Part shown: piece after piece, positions 54,101 to 64,000 of the stretch
Position numbering within the stretch: position 1 is the stretch's first letter
Layout of the letters: each line of letters begins with the position of its first letter
Source of the DNA: Ralstonia soli
GTDB taxonomy: Bacteria > Pseudomonadota > Gammaproteobacteria > Burkholderiales > Burkholderiaceae
Direction of reading: 5' to 3'
Length of the DNA: 64,000 nt
Assembly (NCBI RefSeq): GCF_023955655.1
Contig: NZ_JAMXHT010000011.1
Coordinates: 1 to 64,000 of the forward strand
Made by a program: the position numbers and the translations under genes
Notes under the pieces: model-generated
The model's input: only the letters and a program-made list of their open reading frames with translations
Database searches by the model: none
Told to the model about the DNA's origin: nothing

Positions 54101-54904
54101 ATGAAAACAACAACATCCATCCGTACGCTGCGCGGCTTTGCGCTGGCGTTGGCCGCAGGCGCTACGTTGCTGGCAGGCTGCGCCACGGGGCCGAACGCCA
54201 ATACGGCTGACCCGATCGAGCCATTCAACCGCGAAGTTTTCCGCATTAATGAAGACCTCGACAAGGGCGTGCTCAAGCCGGTTGCGCAAACCTATGTGGA
54301 CGTGGTGCCGTCGCCGGCGCGCACGGCCGTGTCGAATTTCTTCTCCAATGCGGGCGACGTCTATTCGGCCATCAACAACCTGCTGCAGCTCAAGGGCACC
54401 GCCGCGCTGGAAGACACCATGCGTGTGGCCATCAACACCGTGCTGGGGCTGGGCGGGCTGATCGATATCGCCTCGGACGCCGGTCTGCCCAAGCACAAGG
54501 AAGATTTTGGCCAGACGCTTGGCGTGTGGGGTGTGCCGGCCGGTCCGTACGTCGTGTGGCCGCTGCTGGGGCCCAGCACCGTGCGTGATACCGCTGGCTT
54601 CCTGGTCGACTGGCAGCTGGATCCGCTCACGTACTGGCACGACAGCGCGATCACGTACTCGCTGGCTGCGTTGCGCGTGGTCGACGTGCGCGCGAACCTG
54701 CTCGGCGCCAGCAACGTGCTGGAGCAGGCTGCCGTCGACAAGTACACCTTCCTGCGCGACGCCTACCTGCAGCGTCGCCGCTACCTGATCTACGACGGCA
54801 ACCTGCCCGAAGACCAGGATGGCAAGACGGCGCCGGATACGGGCGATGCGACGGTCTCGCCCTATCAGCGTTTTACGCCCAATTGGCCGGTGTTCCGCCG
54901 CTGA
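54101..54904 (+). CDS. mlaA: Outer-membrane lipoprotein MlaA (VacJ)
   Basis: MlaA removes misplaced phospholipids from the outer leaflet with porins and hands them to MlaC. The 267-residue product has lipobox LAGC (Cys27), then DPIEPFNREVFRINEDLDKGVLKPVAQ, LGLGGLIDIASDAGLPKHKEDFGQTLGVWGVP and the conserved GPYVVWPLLGPSTVRD. It lies 3 bases after mlaD; in E. coli mlaA is at a separate locus. Confidence 0.95.
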   Translation: MKTTTSIRTLRGFALALAAGATLLAGCATGPNANTADPIEPFNREVFRINEDLDKGVLKPVAQTYVDVVPSPARTAVSNFFSNAGDVYSAINNLLQLKGTAALEDTMRVAINTVLGLGGLIDIASDAGLPKHKEDFGQTLGVWGVPAGPYVVWPLLGPSTVRDTAGFLVDWQLDPLTYWHDSAITYSLAALRVVDVRANLLGASNVLEQAAVDKYTFLRDAYLQRRRYLIYDGNLPEDQDGKTAPDTGDATVSPYQRFTPNWPVFRR

Positions 54905-54956
54905 TGCGGTACACGTAACAACGTCGCCTCAAAGGTGACAAGGCGTAAAACTGACG

Positions 54957-54991
54957 GGCCCGCGCGAACTTGAACGCGGGCCTTCTGTTCT
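54957..54991 (+). terminator. Terminator-like hairpin between mlaA and mlaC
   Basis: GGCCCGCG (54957-54964)/CGCGGGCC (54975-54982), loop of 10, then TTCTGTTCT. The T run is weak; it may partly terminate or stabilise the upstream mRNA inside the operon. Confidence 0.55.
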
Positions 54992-55058
54992 AATCGCCAA
55001 CAAAGATTGCGGCAGTTGCGCTGCAAGCGACCCAAAAACCACACGATAAGGACGCGAT

Positions 55059-55694
55059 ATGTTGAAGAAACTTCTCCGCTCGCTGTTTGCCGGCCTCACG
55101 CTGACGGCCGCCGTGGCCGCTGTTCCGGTTCACGCCCAGGAAGCCGACGCACAATCGACCGTCAAGACGGCGGTGGACGACGTGCTCACCACCATCAAGA
55201 GCGATCCGGAACTGCGCGGCGGCAACATGGCCAAGGTGTACCAACTGGTCGATCAGAAGATCGTGCCGCGCGCCGATTTCAAGCGCACCACGCAGATCGC
55301 CATGGGCCGCTTCTGGAGCCAGGCATCGTCGGAGCAGCAGCAACAGATCCAGGAAGGCTTCAAGACGCTGCTGATCCGTACCTACGCTGGCGCGCTGTCG
55401 AACGTGAAGAATCAGACCGTCTCGTACAAGCCGTTCCGTGCCGCAGCGGACGACACCGACGTGGTGGTGCGTTCGACCGTGAACAACAACGGCGAGCCGG
55501 TGGCTCTGGATTACCGCCTGGAAAAAACCGCCAATGGCTGGAAGGTGTACGACATCAACATCAGCGGTCTGTGGCTGTCGGAAACGTACAAGAACCAGTT
55601 TGCCGACGTCATCAGCAAGCGCGGCGGCGTTGCCGGCCTGGTTAGCTTCCTGAACGAGCGCAACGCGCAGCTCGAGAAGGGCCCGGCAAAGTAA
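55059..55694 (+). CDS. mlaC: Periplasmic phospholipid shuttle MlaC
   Basis: MlaC carries phospholipids between MlaA and MlaD. The 211-residue product has a cleaved signal peptide (residues 1-26, ending VHAQ) and the family core (DQKIVPRADFKRTTQIAMGRFW, FKTLLIRTYAGALSN, YDINISGLWLSETYKNQF). GATAAGGACGCGAT precedes the ATG. The gap from mlaA is 154 bases. Confidence 0.94.
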   Translation: MLKKLLRSLFAGLTLTAAVAAVPVHAQEADAQSTVKTAVDDVLTTIKSDPELRGGNMAKVYQLVDQKIVPRADFKRTTQIAMGRFWSQASSEQQQQIQEGFKTLLIRTYAGALSNVKNQTVSYKPFRAAADDTDVVVRSTVNNNGEPVALDYRLEKTANGWKVYDINISGLWLSETYKNQFADVISKRGGVAGLVSFLNERNAQLEKGPAK

Positions 55695-55765
55695 GCGGCC
55701 TTCCGGTAGAATCGATACGGCGGTCAGCTTTGGCCGCTGTTTCTTTTTCTGACACATCCCCCGCC

Positions 55766-56080
55766 ATGCTGACCTTGTCCGGCCCGCTGACTCAGCTCGA
55801 AGCGCCGCGCGTTCTGCGCGAAGGCGAGGCGCAGCTCGGCCAGGCGCGTGGGGCTGGCGTTGCCACACTGCGCGTTGATTGCGCGGGTTTGTCGCAGGTC
55901 GATTCGTCGGCGCTGGCGGTGCTGCTGTCCTGGCAGCGCACGGCGCAGGCGGCCGGCATTGCGCTTGATATCGCGGGCGCCCCGCAGGCGCTGTCCAACT
56001 TGGCTACGCTGTACGGCGTGGAATCCCTGCTGGCCATTGCGCCGGCGTCTTCTGCAGCCCCTCATCACACACGACATTGA
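55766..56080 (+). CDS. mlaB: STAS-domain Mla subunit MlaB
   Basis: MlaB binds MlaF and is needed for its assembly and activity. The ATG at 55766 gives 104 residues (MLTLSGPLTQLEAPRVL...) with the STAS core VDCAGLSQVDSSALAVLLSW, including the SxxL-type Ser. A TTG at 55730 could add 12 residues but falls inside a possible stem (AGCGGCC 55694-55700/GGCCGCT 55732-55738) followed by a T-rich tract that may attenuate. Confidence 0.87.
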   Translation: MLTLSGPLTQLEAPRVLREGEAQLGQARGAGVATLRVDCAGLSQVDSSALAVLLSWQRTAQAAGIALDIAGAPQALSNLATLYGVESLLAIAPASSAAPHHTRH

Positions 56081-56186
56081 GGCGGCGTCCGGTGCAGGGC
56101 TGTTTGCCCCACATCGCGATGCCGCGCTCACAGTGACGTTGGCACGGCGCCGTCAGCCGAGCCGATGTCTGTTGGTGCAGTTCCCC

Positions 56187-56192
56187 TATAAT
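56187..56192 (+). promoter_or_regulatory. -10 element ahead of the ABC exporter genes
   Basis: A perfect TATAAT about 95 bases before the ABC ATPase start, without a clear -35 (TGTCTG at a 15-base distance is the best). It suggests that the ABC pair, ibaG and murA can be transcribed independently of the mla genes. Confidence 0.4.
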
Positions 56193-56286
56193 TCTGGGTT
56201 TGTCGCTCTGCCGTCGCCACGTGCGACGTCTGCGTCCGCGAGGATCGTGTCGATCTACAACCGCGAGATGCGCAGGGGAGTTCACT

Positions 56287-57252
56287 TTGTCGGCCATGAA
56301 AGCCATCGAAATCGCTGACGTCCGCAAGCGCTACAAGTCGTTGCAAGCGCTCAAGGGCGTGAGCCTGTCTGTCGAGCAGGGCGAGTTTTTCGGCCTGCTG
56401 GGCCCCAACGGCGCGGGCAAGACCACGCTGATCTCCATCCTCGCGGGCCTGAATCGTGCCGATTCCGGCAGCGTGCGCGTGCTCGGCCACGATGTCGTCT
56501 CCGATTACCGCACGGCGCGCCGCAAGCTCGGCGTGGTGCCGCAGGAACTGGTGTTCGATCCGTTCTTCACGGTGCGCGAAACGCTGCGCCTGCAGTCGGG
56601 CTATTTCGGCCTGACCAAGAACGACGACTGGATCGACGAGGTCATGGCAAACCTCGACCTGACCAACAAGGCCGATGCCAACATGCGTGCGCTGTCCGGC
56701 GGCATGAAGCGCCGCGTGCTGGTAGCGCAGGCGTTGGTACACCGCCCACCGGTGATCGTGCTCGATGAGCCGACCGCCGGCGTGGACGTCGAGCTGCGGC
56801 AGACGCTGTGGAAATTCATTTCGCGCCTGAACCGCGAGGGCCACACCGTCGTACTGACCACGCACTATCTGGAAGAGGCCGAATCCCTGTGCGACCGCAT
56901 CGCCATGCTCAAGTTTGGCGAGGTGGTGGCACTCGATCGCACGGCGAATCTGCTGTCGCAGTTTGCGGGGCTGCAACTGGTGCTGAGCTTCTCGCGCGGC
57001 ACGCTGCCGGCGTCGCTCGACAGCCTGCGTCTGCCCGAGAACCACGGTGAGCGCAGCGTGCGCCTGCGCCTGTCGGGCTACGGCGAGGTCGAGCAGATTC
57101 TTTCCACCTGCCGCCAGGCCGGCTGCGAAATCGACGACATGGAAATCGCCAAGGCTGACCTGGAAGACGTGTTCGTGCAGATCATGCGCCGCGAGGGCGG
57201 CATCTCCGCCGTACCGCAAACACCTGAGACCGCGCTGGAGCCTGCCGCATGA
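56287..57252 (+). CDS. ABC exporter ATP-binding protein (ABC-2 type)
   Basis: The TTG at 56287 lies 6 bases after GGGGAG, giving 321 residues (MSAMKAIEIADVRKRYKSL...); the ATG at 56296 is 15 bases away and less likely. Walker A GPNGAGKTT (near residues 39-47), signature LSGGMKRRVLVAQAL and Walker B VIVLDEPTAGVD are present. With the permease that overlaps its stop it resembles YadG/YadH or NodI/NodJ type exporters. The substrate is unknown; its position inside mla-ibaG-murA hints at an envelope role. Confidence 0.9.
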   Translation: MSAMKAIEIADVRKRYKSLQALKGVSLSVEQGEFFGLLGPNGAGKTTLISILAGLNRADSGSVRVLGHDVVSDYRTARRKLGVVPQELVFDPFFTVRETLRLQSGYFGLTKNDDWIDEVMANLDLTNKADANMRALSGGMKRRVLVAQALVHRPPVIVLDEPTAGVDVELRQTLWKFISRLNREGHTVVLTTHYLEEAESLCDRIAMLKFGEVVALDRTANLLSQFAGLQLVLSFSRGTLPASLDSLRLPENHGERSVRLRLSGYGEVEQILSTCRQAGCEIDDMEIAKADLEDVFVQIMRREGGISAVPQTPETALEPAA

Positions 57253-58037
57253 ACGCCATTCCCGAGACGCTGCCGGGCCGCTGGATCGGCTTCCGTACGC
57301 TGCTGTACAAGGAGGTGCTGCGCTTCTGGAAGGTGAGCTTCCAGACCGTGGCCGCGCCGGTGCTCACTGCACTGCTGTATCTGCTGATCTTCGGCCACGT
57401 GCTGGAAGACCGCGTGAAGGTGTTCGATCAACTCAGCTACACCGCCTTCCTGGTGCCCGGGCTGGTGATGATGAGCGTGCTGCAGAACGCGTTTGCGAAC
57501 AGTTCGTCGTCGCTCATCCAATCGAAGATCACCGGTAACCTGGTGTTCATCATGCTGCCGCCGCTGTCGCACTGGGAGATGTTTGGCGCGTACGTGTGCG
57601 CCTCCGTCATCCGCGGCTTGGCCGTGGGGACGGGCGTGCTGCTGGTGACGACGTGGTTCGCGCATCTGCACTTTGCGCAACCGCTGTGGATCATCGTGTT
57701 TGCCGTGCTGGGTGCGGCGGTGCTCGGTACGCTGGGGTTGATCGCGGGCATCTGGGCCGAGAAGTTCGACCAGCTCGCGGCGTTCCAGAACTTTTTGATC
57801 GTGCCGGCCACCTTCCTGGCGGGCGTGTTTTATTCGATCCATTCGCTGCCGCCGTTCTGGCAGGCGGTGTCCCACGCCAACCCGTTCTTCTACATGATCG
57901 ACGGCTTCCGTTACGGCTTCTTCGGCGTGTCCGATGTGCCGGTGGCGGTGAGCCTCGGCGTGATGCTGATCGCGCTGGTCGTGGTGGGGGGGATTGCCCT
58001 GCAGATGCTGCGCACGGGCTACAAGCTGCGCCATTGA
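57249..58037 (+). CDS. ABC-2 type exporter permease
   Basis: A 262-residue membrane protein with about six helices, MNAIPETLPGRWIGFRTLLYKEVLRFWK..., and the ABC-2 signature region VPATFLAGVFYSIHSLPPFWQAVSHANPFFYMIDGFRYGFFG. The start overlaps the ATPase stop (ATGA). YadH-like. Partner and substrate beyond the adjacent ATPase are not known. Confidence 0.9.
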   Translation: MNAIPETLPGRWIGFRTLLYKEVLRFWKVSFQTVAAPVLTALLYLLIFGHVLEDRVKVFDQLSYTAFLVPGLVMMSVLQNAFANSSSSLIQSKITGNLVFIMLPPLSHWEMFGAYVCASVIRGLAVGTGVLLVTTWFAHLHFAQPLWIIVFAVLGAAVLGTLGLIAGIWAEKFDQLAAFQNFLIVPATFLAGVFYSIHSLPPFWQAVSHANPFFYMIDGFRYGFFGVSDVPVAVSLGVMLIALVVVGGIALQMLRTGYKLRH

Positions 58038-58095
58038 TGCGTCAATAACACCAACACGACGCACCACCCTAACGTTTTGCAGGAGAGGGAAGGCC

Positions 58096-59708
<1,613 letters not shown>

Positions 59709-59727
59709 GGTAAGGAACCTGCAGGCC

Positions 59728-60417
59728 ATGAACGCAATCCAGTCCGCTCCCGATCAGCTCACGCTGGCGCTCTCCAAGGGGCGCATCTTTGAAGAGACGC
59801 TGCCCCTCCTGAAGGCTGCCGGCATCGAGGTGACCGAGGATCCGGAAACCTCCCGCAAGCTGATCCTGCCGACGTCGGACCCGGCGCTGCGCGTGATCAT
59901 CGTGCGCGCCTCCGACGTGCCGACCTATGTGCAATACGGCGCGGCGGATTTCGGCGTGGCCGGCCGCGACGTGCTGATGGAGCACGGCATGGCGGGCCTG
60001 TATGCGCCCATCGACCTGAACATCGCCCGCTGCCGCATGTCGGTGGCAGTGCCCAAGGGCTTCGATTACGCCAACGCGGTGCGCCAGGGTGCGCGCCTGT
60101 CGGTGGCGACGAAGTATCTGAACACCGCGCGCGAGCACTTCGCCAAGAAGGGCGTGCACGTCGATCTGATCAAGCTGTACGGCTCGATGGAGCTGGGCCC
60201 GCTGGTGGGCCTGGCCGATGCCATCGTCGACCTGGTCAGCACCGGTGGCACGCTGCGCGCGAACAACCTCGTCGAGGTGGAAGAGATCGTGCAGATCTCG
60301 TCCCGACTGGTCGTCAACCAGGCTGCGCTGAAGTTGAAACGCGAGCGGTTGGCGCCGATCCTCGACGCTTTCGAGCGCGCCTCCGCCAAGGATGAGCGCG
60401 TTGGGGAACCCGCATGA
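59728..60417 (+). CDS. hisG: ATP phosphoribosyltransferase, short catalytic form
   Basis: First step of histidine synthesis. The ATG at 59728 gives 229 residues ([23 protein letters not shown]...). It lacks the C-terminal regulatory domain of the long form, so it needs the HisZ partner, whose gene is not in this window. The PRPP-binding motif [13 protein letters not shown] lies near residues 170-182. It opens the his run; its stop overlaps hisD (ATGA). Confidence 0.95.
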   Translation: MNAIQSAPDQLTLALSKGRIFEETLPLLKAAGIEVTEDPETSRKLILPTSDPALRVIIVRASDVPTYVQYGAADFGVAGRDVLMEHGMAGLYAPIDLNIARCRMSVAVPKGFDYANAVRQGARLSVATKYLNTAREHFAKKGVHVDLIKLYGSMELGPLVGLADAIVDLVSTGGTLRANNLVEVEEIVQISSRLVVNQAALKLKRERLAPILDAFERASAKDERVGEPA

Positions 60418-61739
60418 GCCTGAGTATCCGTAAGCTGGATTCGGCCGAAGCCGGATTCGCGGCGCAACTGCGCCAGGTGCTCGCTTTCGAGGCGAGCGAA
60501 GACGAAGCCATCGACCGCGCCGCCGCGCAGATCCTGGCCGACGTGAAAGCGCGCGGCGATGCTGCCGTGCTGGAAGCCACGCAGCGCTTCGACCGTATCG
60601 AAGCGGAAAGCGTGGCCGCGCTGGAACTGTCGCCCACCGTGCTGCAGGCCGCGCTGGACGGCCTGGAGCCCAAGCGCCGCGCCGCGCTGGAGGCCGCTGC
60701 CGCCCGTGTGCGTGCGTACCACGAGAAGCAGAAACTCGAGTGCGGCACGCATAGCTGGGAATACGCGGAAGCGGACGGCACGGTGCTCGGCCAGAAGGTC
60801 ACGCCGCTCGATCGCGTGGGCATCTACGTGCCGGGCGGCAAGGCGGCGTACCCGTCGTCGGTGCTGATGAACGCGATTCCGGCGCGCGTAGCCGGCGTCA
60901 AGGAAATCATCATGGTGGTGCCCACGCCGGGCGGCGTGCGCAACGAGCTGGTGCTGGCCGCGGCTTGCATCGCTGGGGTGGACCGCGTGTTCACCATCGG
61001 CGGCGCGCAAGCTGTCGGTGCGCTGGCTTATGGCACGGACACCGTCCCCGCCGTCGACAAGATCGTCGGCCCGGGCAACGCGTATGTGGCGGCCGCCAAG
61101 CGCCGCGTATTCGGCACGGTCGGCATCGACATGATTGCCGGTCCGTCGGAAATTCTTGTCATCTGTGATGGCACCACCGACCCGGACTGGGTGGCGATGG
61201 ACCTGTTCTCGCAAGCTGAGCACGACGAGTTGGCCCAATCGATCCTGCTGTGCCCGAACGCCGCGTTCATCGCGCAGGTGGAAGCCAGCATCAACCGCCA
61301 GCTCGAAGAGATGCCGCGCCGGAACGTGATCGCCGAATCGCTGTCGGGCCGTGGCGCGCTGGTCAAGGTGCGCGACATGGAAGAGGCGTGCGAGATCGCC
61401 AACGACATCGCGCCCGAGCACCTGGAAATCTCCGCCGAGAACCCGCGCCAATGGGCTGAGCGCATCCGCCACGCCGGCGCGATCTTCCTCGGCAAGTACA
61501 CCAGCGAATCGCTGGGCGATTACTGCGCGGGCCCCAACCACGTGCTGCCGACCTCGCGCACGGCGCGTTTCTCGTCGCCGCTGGGCGTGTACGACTTCAT
61601 CAAGCGCTCGAGCCTGATCGAAGTGAGCGAAGCCGGTGCCCAGATGCTGGGCGAGATCGCCGCCGAACTGGCCTACGGCGAAGGCCTGCAAGCCCACGCC
61701 CGCAGCGCTGAGTACCGCCTGACCCCCAAGTCCGAATAA
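60414..61739 (+). CDS. hisD: Histidinol dehydrogenase
   Basis: Zinc enzyme for the last two oxidation steps to histidine. The 441-residue product has the family signature [29 protein letters not shown] (zinc and catalytic His/Glu region), DIAPEHLEI and [16 protein letters not shown]. Coupled to hisG by a 4-base overlap and 16 bases before hisC. Confidence 0.96.
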   Translation: MSLSIRKLDSAEAGFAAQLRQVLAFEASEDEAIDRAAAQILADVKARGDAAVLEATQRFDRIEAESVAALELSPTVLQAALDGLEPKRRAALEAAAARVRAYHEKQKLECGTHSWEYAEADGTVLGQKVTPLDRVGIYVPGGKAAYPSSVLMNAIPARVAGVKEIIMVVPTPGGVRNELVLAAACIAGVDRVFTIGGAQAVGALAYGTDTVPAVDKIVGPGNAYVAAAKRRVFGTVGIDMIAGPSEILVICDGTTDPDWVAMDLFSQAEHDELAQSILLCPNAAFIAQVEASINRQLEEMPRRNVIAESLSGRGALVKVRDMEEACEIANDIAPEHLEISAENPRQWAERIRHAGAIFLGKYTSESLGDYCAGPNHVLPTSRTARFSSPLGVYDFIKRSSLIEVSEAGAQMLGEIAAELAYGEGLQAHARSAEYRLTPKSE

Positions 61740-61755
61740 CGCCTGCCGCATCACA

Positions 61756-62877
61756 ATGACCGCCGCTCCAGCCCAGCCTTCGCTTGATGACCTGCTCGCC
61801 CGCATCGTGCGCGACGACGTGCGTGCCATGGGCGCGTACCACGTGCCTGACGCCACCGGCATGGTCAAGCTGGACGCGATGGAGAACCCGTACCCGCTGC
61901 CGGCCATGCTGCGCGATGCATTGGGCAAGCGCTTGGCCGATGTCGCGCTCAACCGCTACCCGGTGCCGACCGCAGACGCGCTCAAGGCGCAGCTCAAGCG
62001 TGTGATGCACGTGCCGGCCGGCGCCGAAGTGCTACTTGGCAACGGTTCGGACGAGATCATCAGCCTGATCGCCATTACCGCGGCCAAGCCTGGTGCGACG
62101 GTGCTGGCGCCGGTGCCGGGCTTTGTGATGTATGCGATGTCGGCGCAGTTGCTGGGGCTGAAGTTCGTCGGCGTGCCGCTCAAGACCGACCTGACGCTCG
62201 ACCGCGAAGCAATGCTGGCCGCCATGGCCGAACACCAGCCCGCCGTCATCTACCTGGCCTATCCGAACAACCCGACCGGCAATCTGTTCGACGCGGCTGA
62301 CATGGATGCCATCGTCCGCGCCGCGCGCGGCCCGGTGTGCCAAAGCCTGGTTGTGATCGATGAAGCCTATCAGCCGTTCGCGCAGCACAGCTGGATGCCG
62401 CGCCTGCGTGACTTCGACCACCTGCTGGTGATGCGCACGGTCTCTAAGCTGGGCCTGGCCGGTATCCGCCTCGGTTACGTGGCCGGCCACCCGAAGTGGA
62501 TTGCCGAGCTGGACAAGGTGCGCCCGCCGTACAACATCAATGTACTGACCGAGGCGACCGCCCAGTTCGTGCTCGAACACGTCGATGTGCTCGATGCCCA
62601 GGCAGCGAACCTGCGCGCCGAGCGCACCAAGCTGATCGGCGCGCTGGCTGCGCTGCCGGGTGTTGAAGTCTTCCCGAGCGCCGCCAACTTCATCCTAGTG
62701 CGCGTACCCGATGCAGCGGCGCTGTTCGATCGACTCCTCAATCGGCGGATTCTGATCAAAAACGTCAGTAAAATGCACCCATTGCTGGCCAACTGTCTGC
62801 GCGTGACGGTCAGCAATCCCGAAGAAAACGCGCAATTTCTCGATGCCATTGCCGCATCGCTGCAGGAAGCCCCATGA
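61756..62877 (+). CDS. hisC: Histidinol-phosphate aminotransferase
   Basis: PLP enzyme converting imidazole acetol phosphate to histidinol phosphate. The 373-residue product has [11 protein letters not shown] near the N-terminus, [32 protein letters not shown] and the PLP Lys in [15 protein letters not shown]. The stop overlaps hisB (ATGA). Confidence 0.95.
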   Translation: MTAAPAQPSLDDLLARIVRDDVRAMGAYHVPDATGMVKLDAMENPYPLPAMLRDALGKRLADVALNRYPVPTADALKAQLKRVMHVPAGAEVLLGNGSDEIISLIAITAAKPGATVLAPVPGFVMYAMSAQLLGLKFVGVPLKTDLTLDREAMLAAMAEHQPAVIYLAYPNNPTGNLFDAADMDAIVRAARGPVCQSLVVIDEAYQPFAQHSWMPRLRDFDHLLVMRTVSKLGLAGIRLGYVAGHPKWIAELDKVRPPYNINVLTEATAQFVLEHVDVLDAQAANLRAERTKLIGALAALPGVEVFPSAANFILVRVPDAAALFDRLLNRRILIKNVSKMHPLLANCLRVTVSNPEENAQFLDAIAASLQEAP

Positions 62878-63464
62878 GCCGTCGTGCCGAGGTCACTCGC
62901 AACACCTCTGAAACGCAGATCCGCGTCGCCCTTGATTTGGACGGCACGGGCAAGCAGGCGCTGAACACCGGCGTTCCGTTCCTCGACCACATGCTCGACC
63001 AGATCGCCCGCCATGGCATGGTCGACCTGGACGTTTCGGCCACCGGCGACACCCATATCGATGATCACCACACCGTGGAAGACGTCGGCATCACGCTCGG
63101 CCAGGCCGTTGCCAAGGCCATTGGCGACAAGAAGGGCATCGTGCGCTACGGCCACAGCTACGTGCCGCTGGACGAAGCCCTGTCGCGCGTGGTGATCGAC
63201 TTCTCCGGCCGTCCGGGCCTGGAGTTCCACGTGCCGTTCACGCGGGCGCGCGTGGGCAACTTTGACGTGGACCTGTCCATCGAATTCTTCCGCGGGTTCG
63301 TCAACCATGCCGGCGTGACGCTGCATATCGACAACCTGCGCGGCATCAACGCGCATCACCAGATCGAAACCGTGTTCAAGGCCTTTGGCCGCGCATTGCG
63401 CATGGCGGTCGAGATCGATCCGCGCGCTGCCGGCACGATTCCGTCGACCAAGGGCGCGCTCTGA
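62874..63464 (+). CDS. hisB: Imidazoleglycerol-phosphate dehydratase (monofunctional)
   Basis: Manganese-dependent dehydratase of histidine synthesis. The 196-residue product holds the metal motifs [13 protein letters not shown] and [18 protein letters not shown], plus [13 protein letters not shown]. It lacks the histidinol-phosphatase domain of the E. coli fusion. marC follows 55 bases later. Confidence 0.96.
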   Translation: MSRRAEVTRNTSETQIRVALDLDGTGKQALNTGVPFLDHMLDQIARHGMVDLDVSATGDTHIDDHHTVEDVGITLGQAVAKAIGDKKGIVRYGHSYVPLDEALSRVVIDFSGRPGLEFHVPFTRARVGNFDVDLSIEFFRGFVNHAGVTLHIDNLRGINAHHQIETVFKAFGRALRMAVEIDPRAAGTIPSTKGAL

Positions 63465-63519
63465 TCCGACGCGTCGGCCTGGCCGCGCCTACCCGACCCC
63501 AAAAACGGCCACCGATCCG

Positions 63520-64000
63520 ATGGATCTGACCAAGAGCTTTTTCTCGCTGCTCGCGCTGATCAACCCGATCGGCGCGATTCCGTTCTTCATCAGCCTGACC
63601 GAGAGCCAGACGGATGAGGAGAAGCGCCGCACCATCAAGGTCGCGTCGATTTCGGTGGCGATCGTGATTGGCTTGTCCGCGTTGCTGGGCGAGCAGATCA
63701 TCGGATTTTTCGGATTCTCGGTCGGGTCGCTGCAGGTGGGCGGCGGGATCATCATGATCATGATCGCGCTGAACATGTTGAACGCGCAGACCAGCCGCAC
63801 CAAGGCCACGCCCGAAGAAGAGGACGAGGCCGGTGCCAAGGCGAGCATTGCCGTCGTGCCGCTGGCGATTCCGCTGCTCACGGGCCCGGGCTCGATCAGC
63901 ACGGTGATCGTCTACGCGGGCAAAACCAAGCACTGGTGGGATCTGTTCCTGCTGGCCGGCGTGGGTGTGGCAATTGCGCTCGTGGTATGGATCGTGCTGC
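63520..64000 (+). CDS. marC: MarC-family membrane protein, 5' part (runs off window)
   Basis: An inner-membrane protein of unsettled function; the former link to multiple antibiotic resistance is not supported in E. coli. The first 160 residues are present, MDLTKSFFSLLALINPIGAIPFF..., with four or five membrane helices and the family motif PLAIPLLTGPGSISTVIVYAG. It lies directly after hisB in the same direction; related bacteria have hisH next. Confidence 0.9.
   Translation, partial: MDLTKSFFSLLALINPIGAIPFFISLTESQTDEEKRRTIKVASISVAIVIGLSALLGEQIIGFFGFSVGSLQVGGGIIMIMIALNMLNAQTSRTKATPEEEDEAGAKASIAVVPLAIPLLTGPGSISTVIVYAGKTKHWWDLFLLAGVGVAIALVVWIVL

Overview
The window is chromosomal backbone DNA of a high-GC betaproteobacterium, most probably Ralstonia (Burkholderiaceae). 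This rests on protein sequences, codon use and gene order: the tuf-rpsJ/S10/spc/alpha block, pilMNOPQ-aroKB-dgt, gltBD followed by mla and his genes, and marC inside the his operon. Species was not resolved. No rRNA, tRNA, CRISPR, prophage or plasmid genes were seen. The only mobile-type gene is one REP-associated tyrosine transposase.

Layout. 1-15.7 kb: 3' end of tuf, then rpsJ and the S10, spc and alpha ribosomal protein clusters with secY, infA, rpmJ, rpoA and rplQ. A strong terminator follows rpsJ, a new promoter precedes rplC, another precedes rplN, and rpsD and rpoA have long hairpin-rich leaders. 15.8-20 kb: cutA-dsbD (+) meet hemB (-) stop codon to stop codon; engB (-) follows, with a hairpin-rich plus-strand small RNA candidate in the engB-hemB gap. 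20-24.4 kb: a dihaem cytochrome c4 and the System II cytochrome c assembly pair resB-ccsA. 24.4-28.1 kb: lipoprotein, ECF sigma, anti-sigma and msrP-msrQ, probably a cell-envelope oxidative-stress module. 28.1-32.7 kb: lysA and lptM (-), cyaY (+), mrcA (-). 33.1-41.3 kb: pilMNOPQ, aroK, aroB and dgt. 41.3-43.9 kb: alpha-carbonic anhydrase, ompW and the transposase flanked by inverted repeats. 44.1-50.5 kb: gltB and gltD (glutamate synthase). 50.6-51.7 kb: an orphan Bug-type binding protein. 51.9-59.7 kb: the Mla lipid transport genes with mlaA included, a second ABC exporter pair, ibaG and murA. 59.7-64 kb: hisG, hisD, hisC, hisB and the start of marC.

How the genes work together: translation and transcription core genes on the left; periplasmic redox and cytochrome assembly (dsbD, c4, resB-ccsA, msrPQ) in the second quarter; envelope building and type IV pili in the middle; nitrogen assimilation and outer-membrane lipid homeostasis, then histidine synthesis, on the right. 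The most unusual signals are non-coding: the small RNA candidate beside engB, the r-protein leaders, a near-perfect palindrome between gltB and gltD, an ECF-type promoter ahead of the lipoprotein, and an FNR-like box ahead of ompW.
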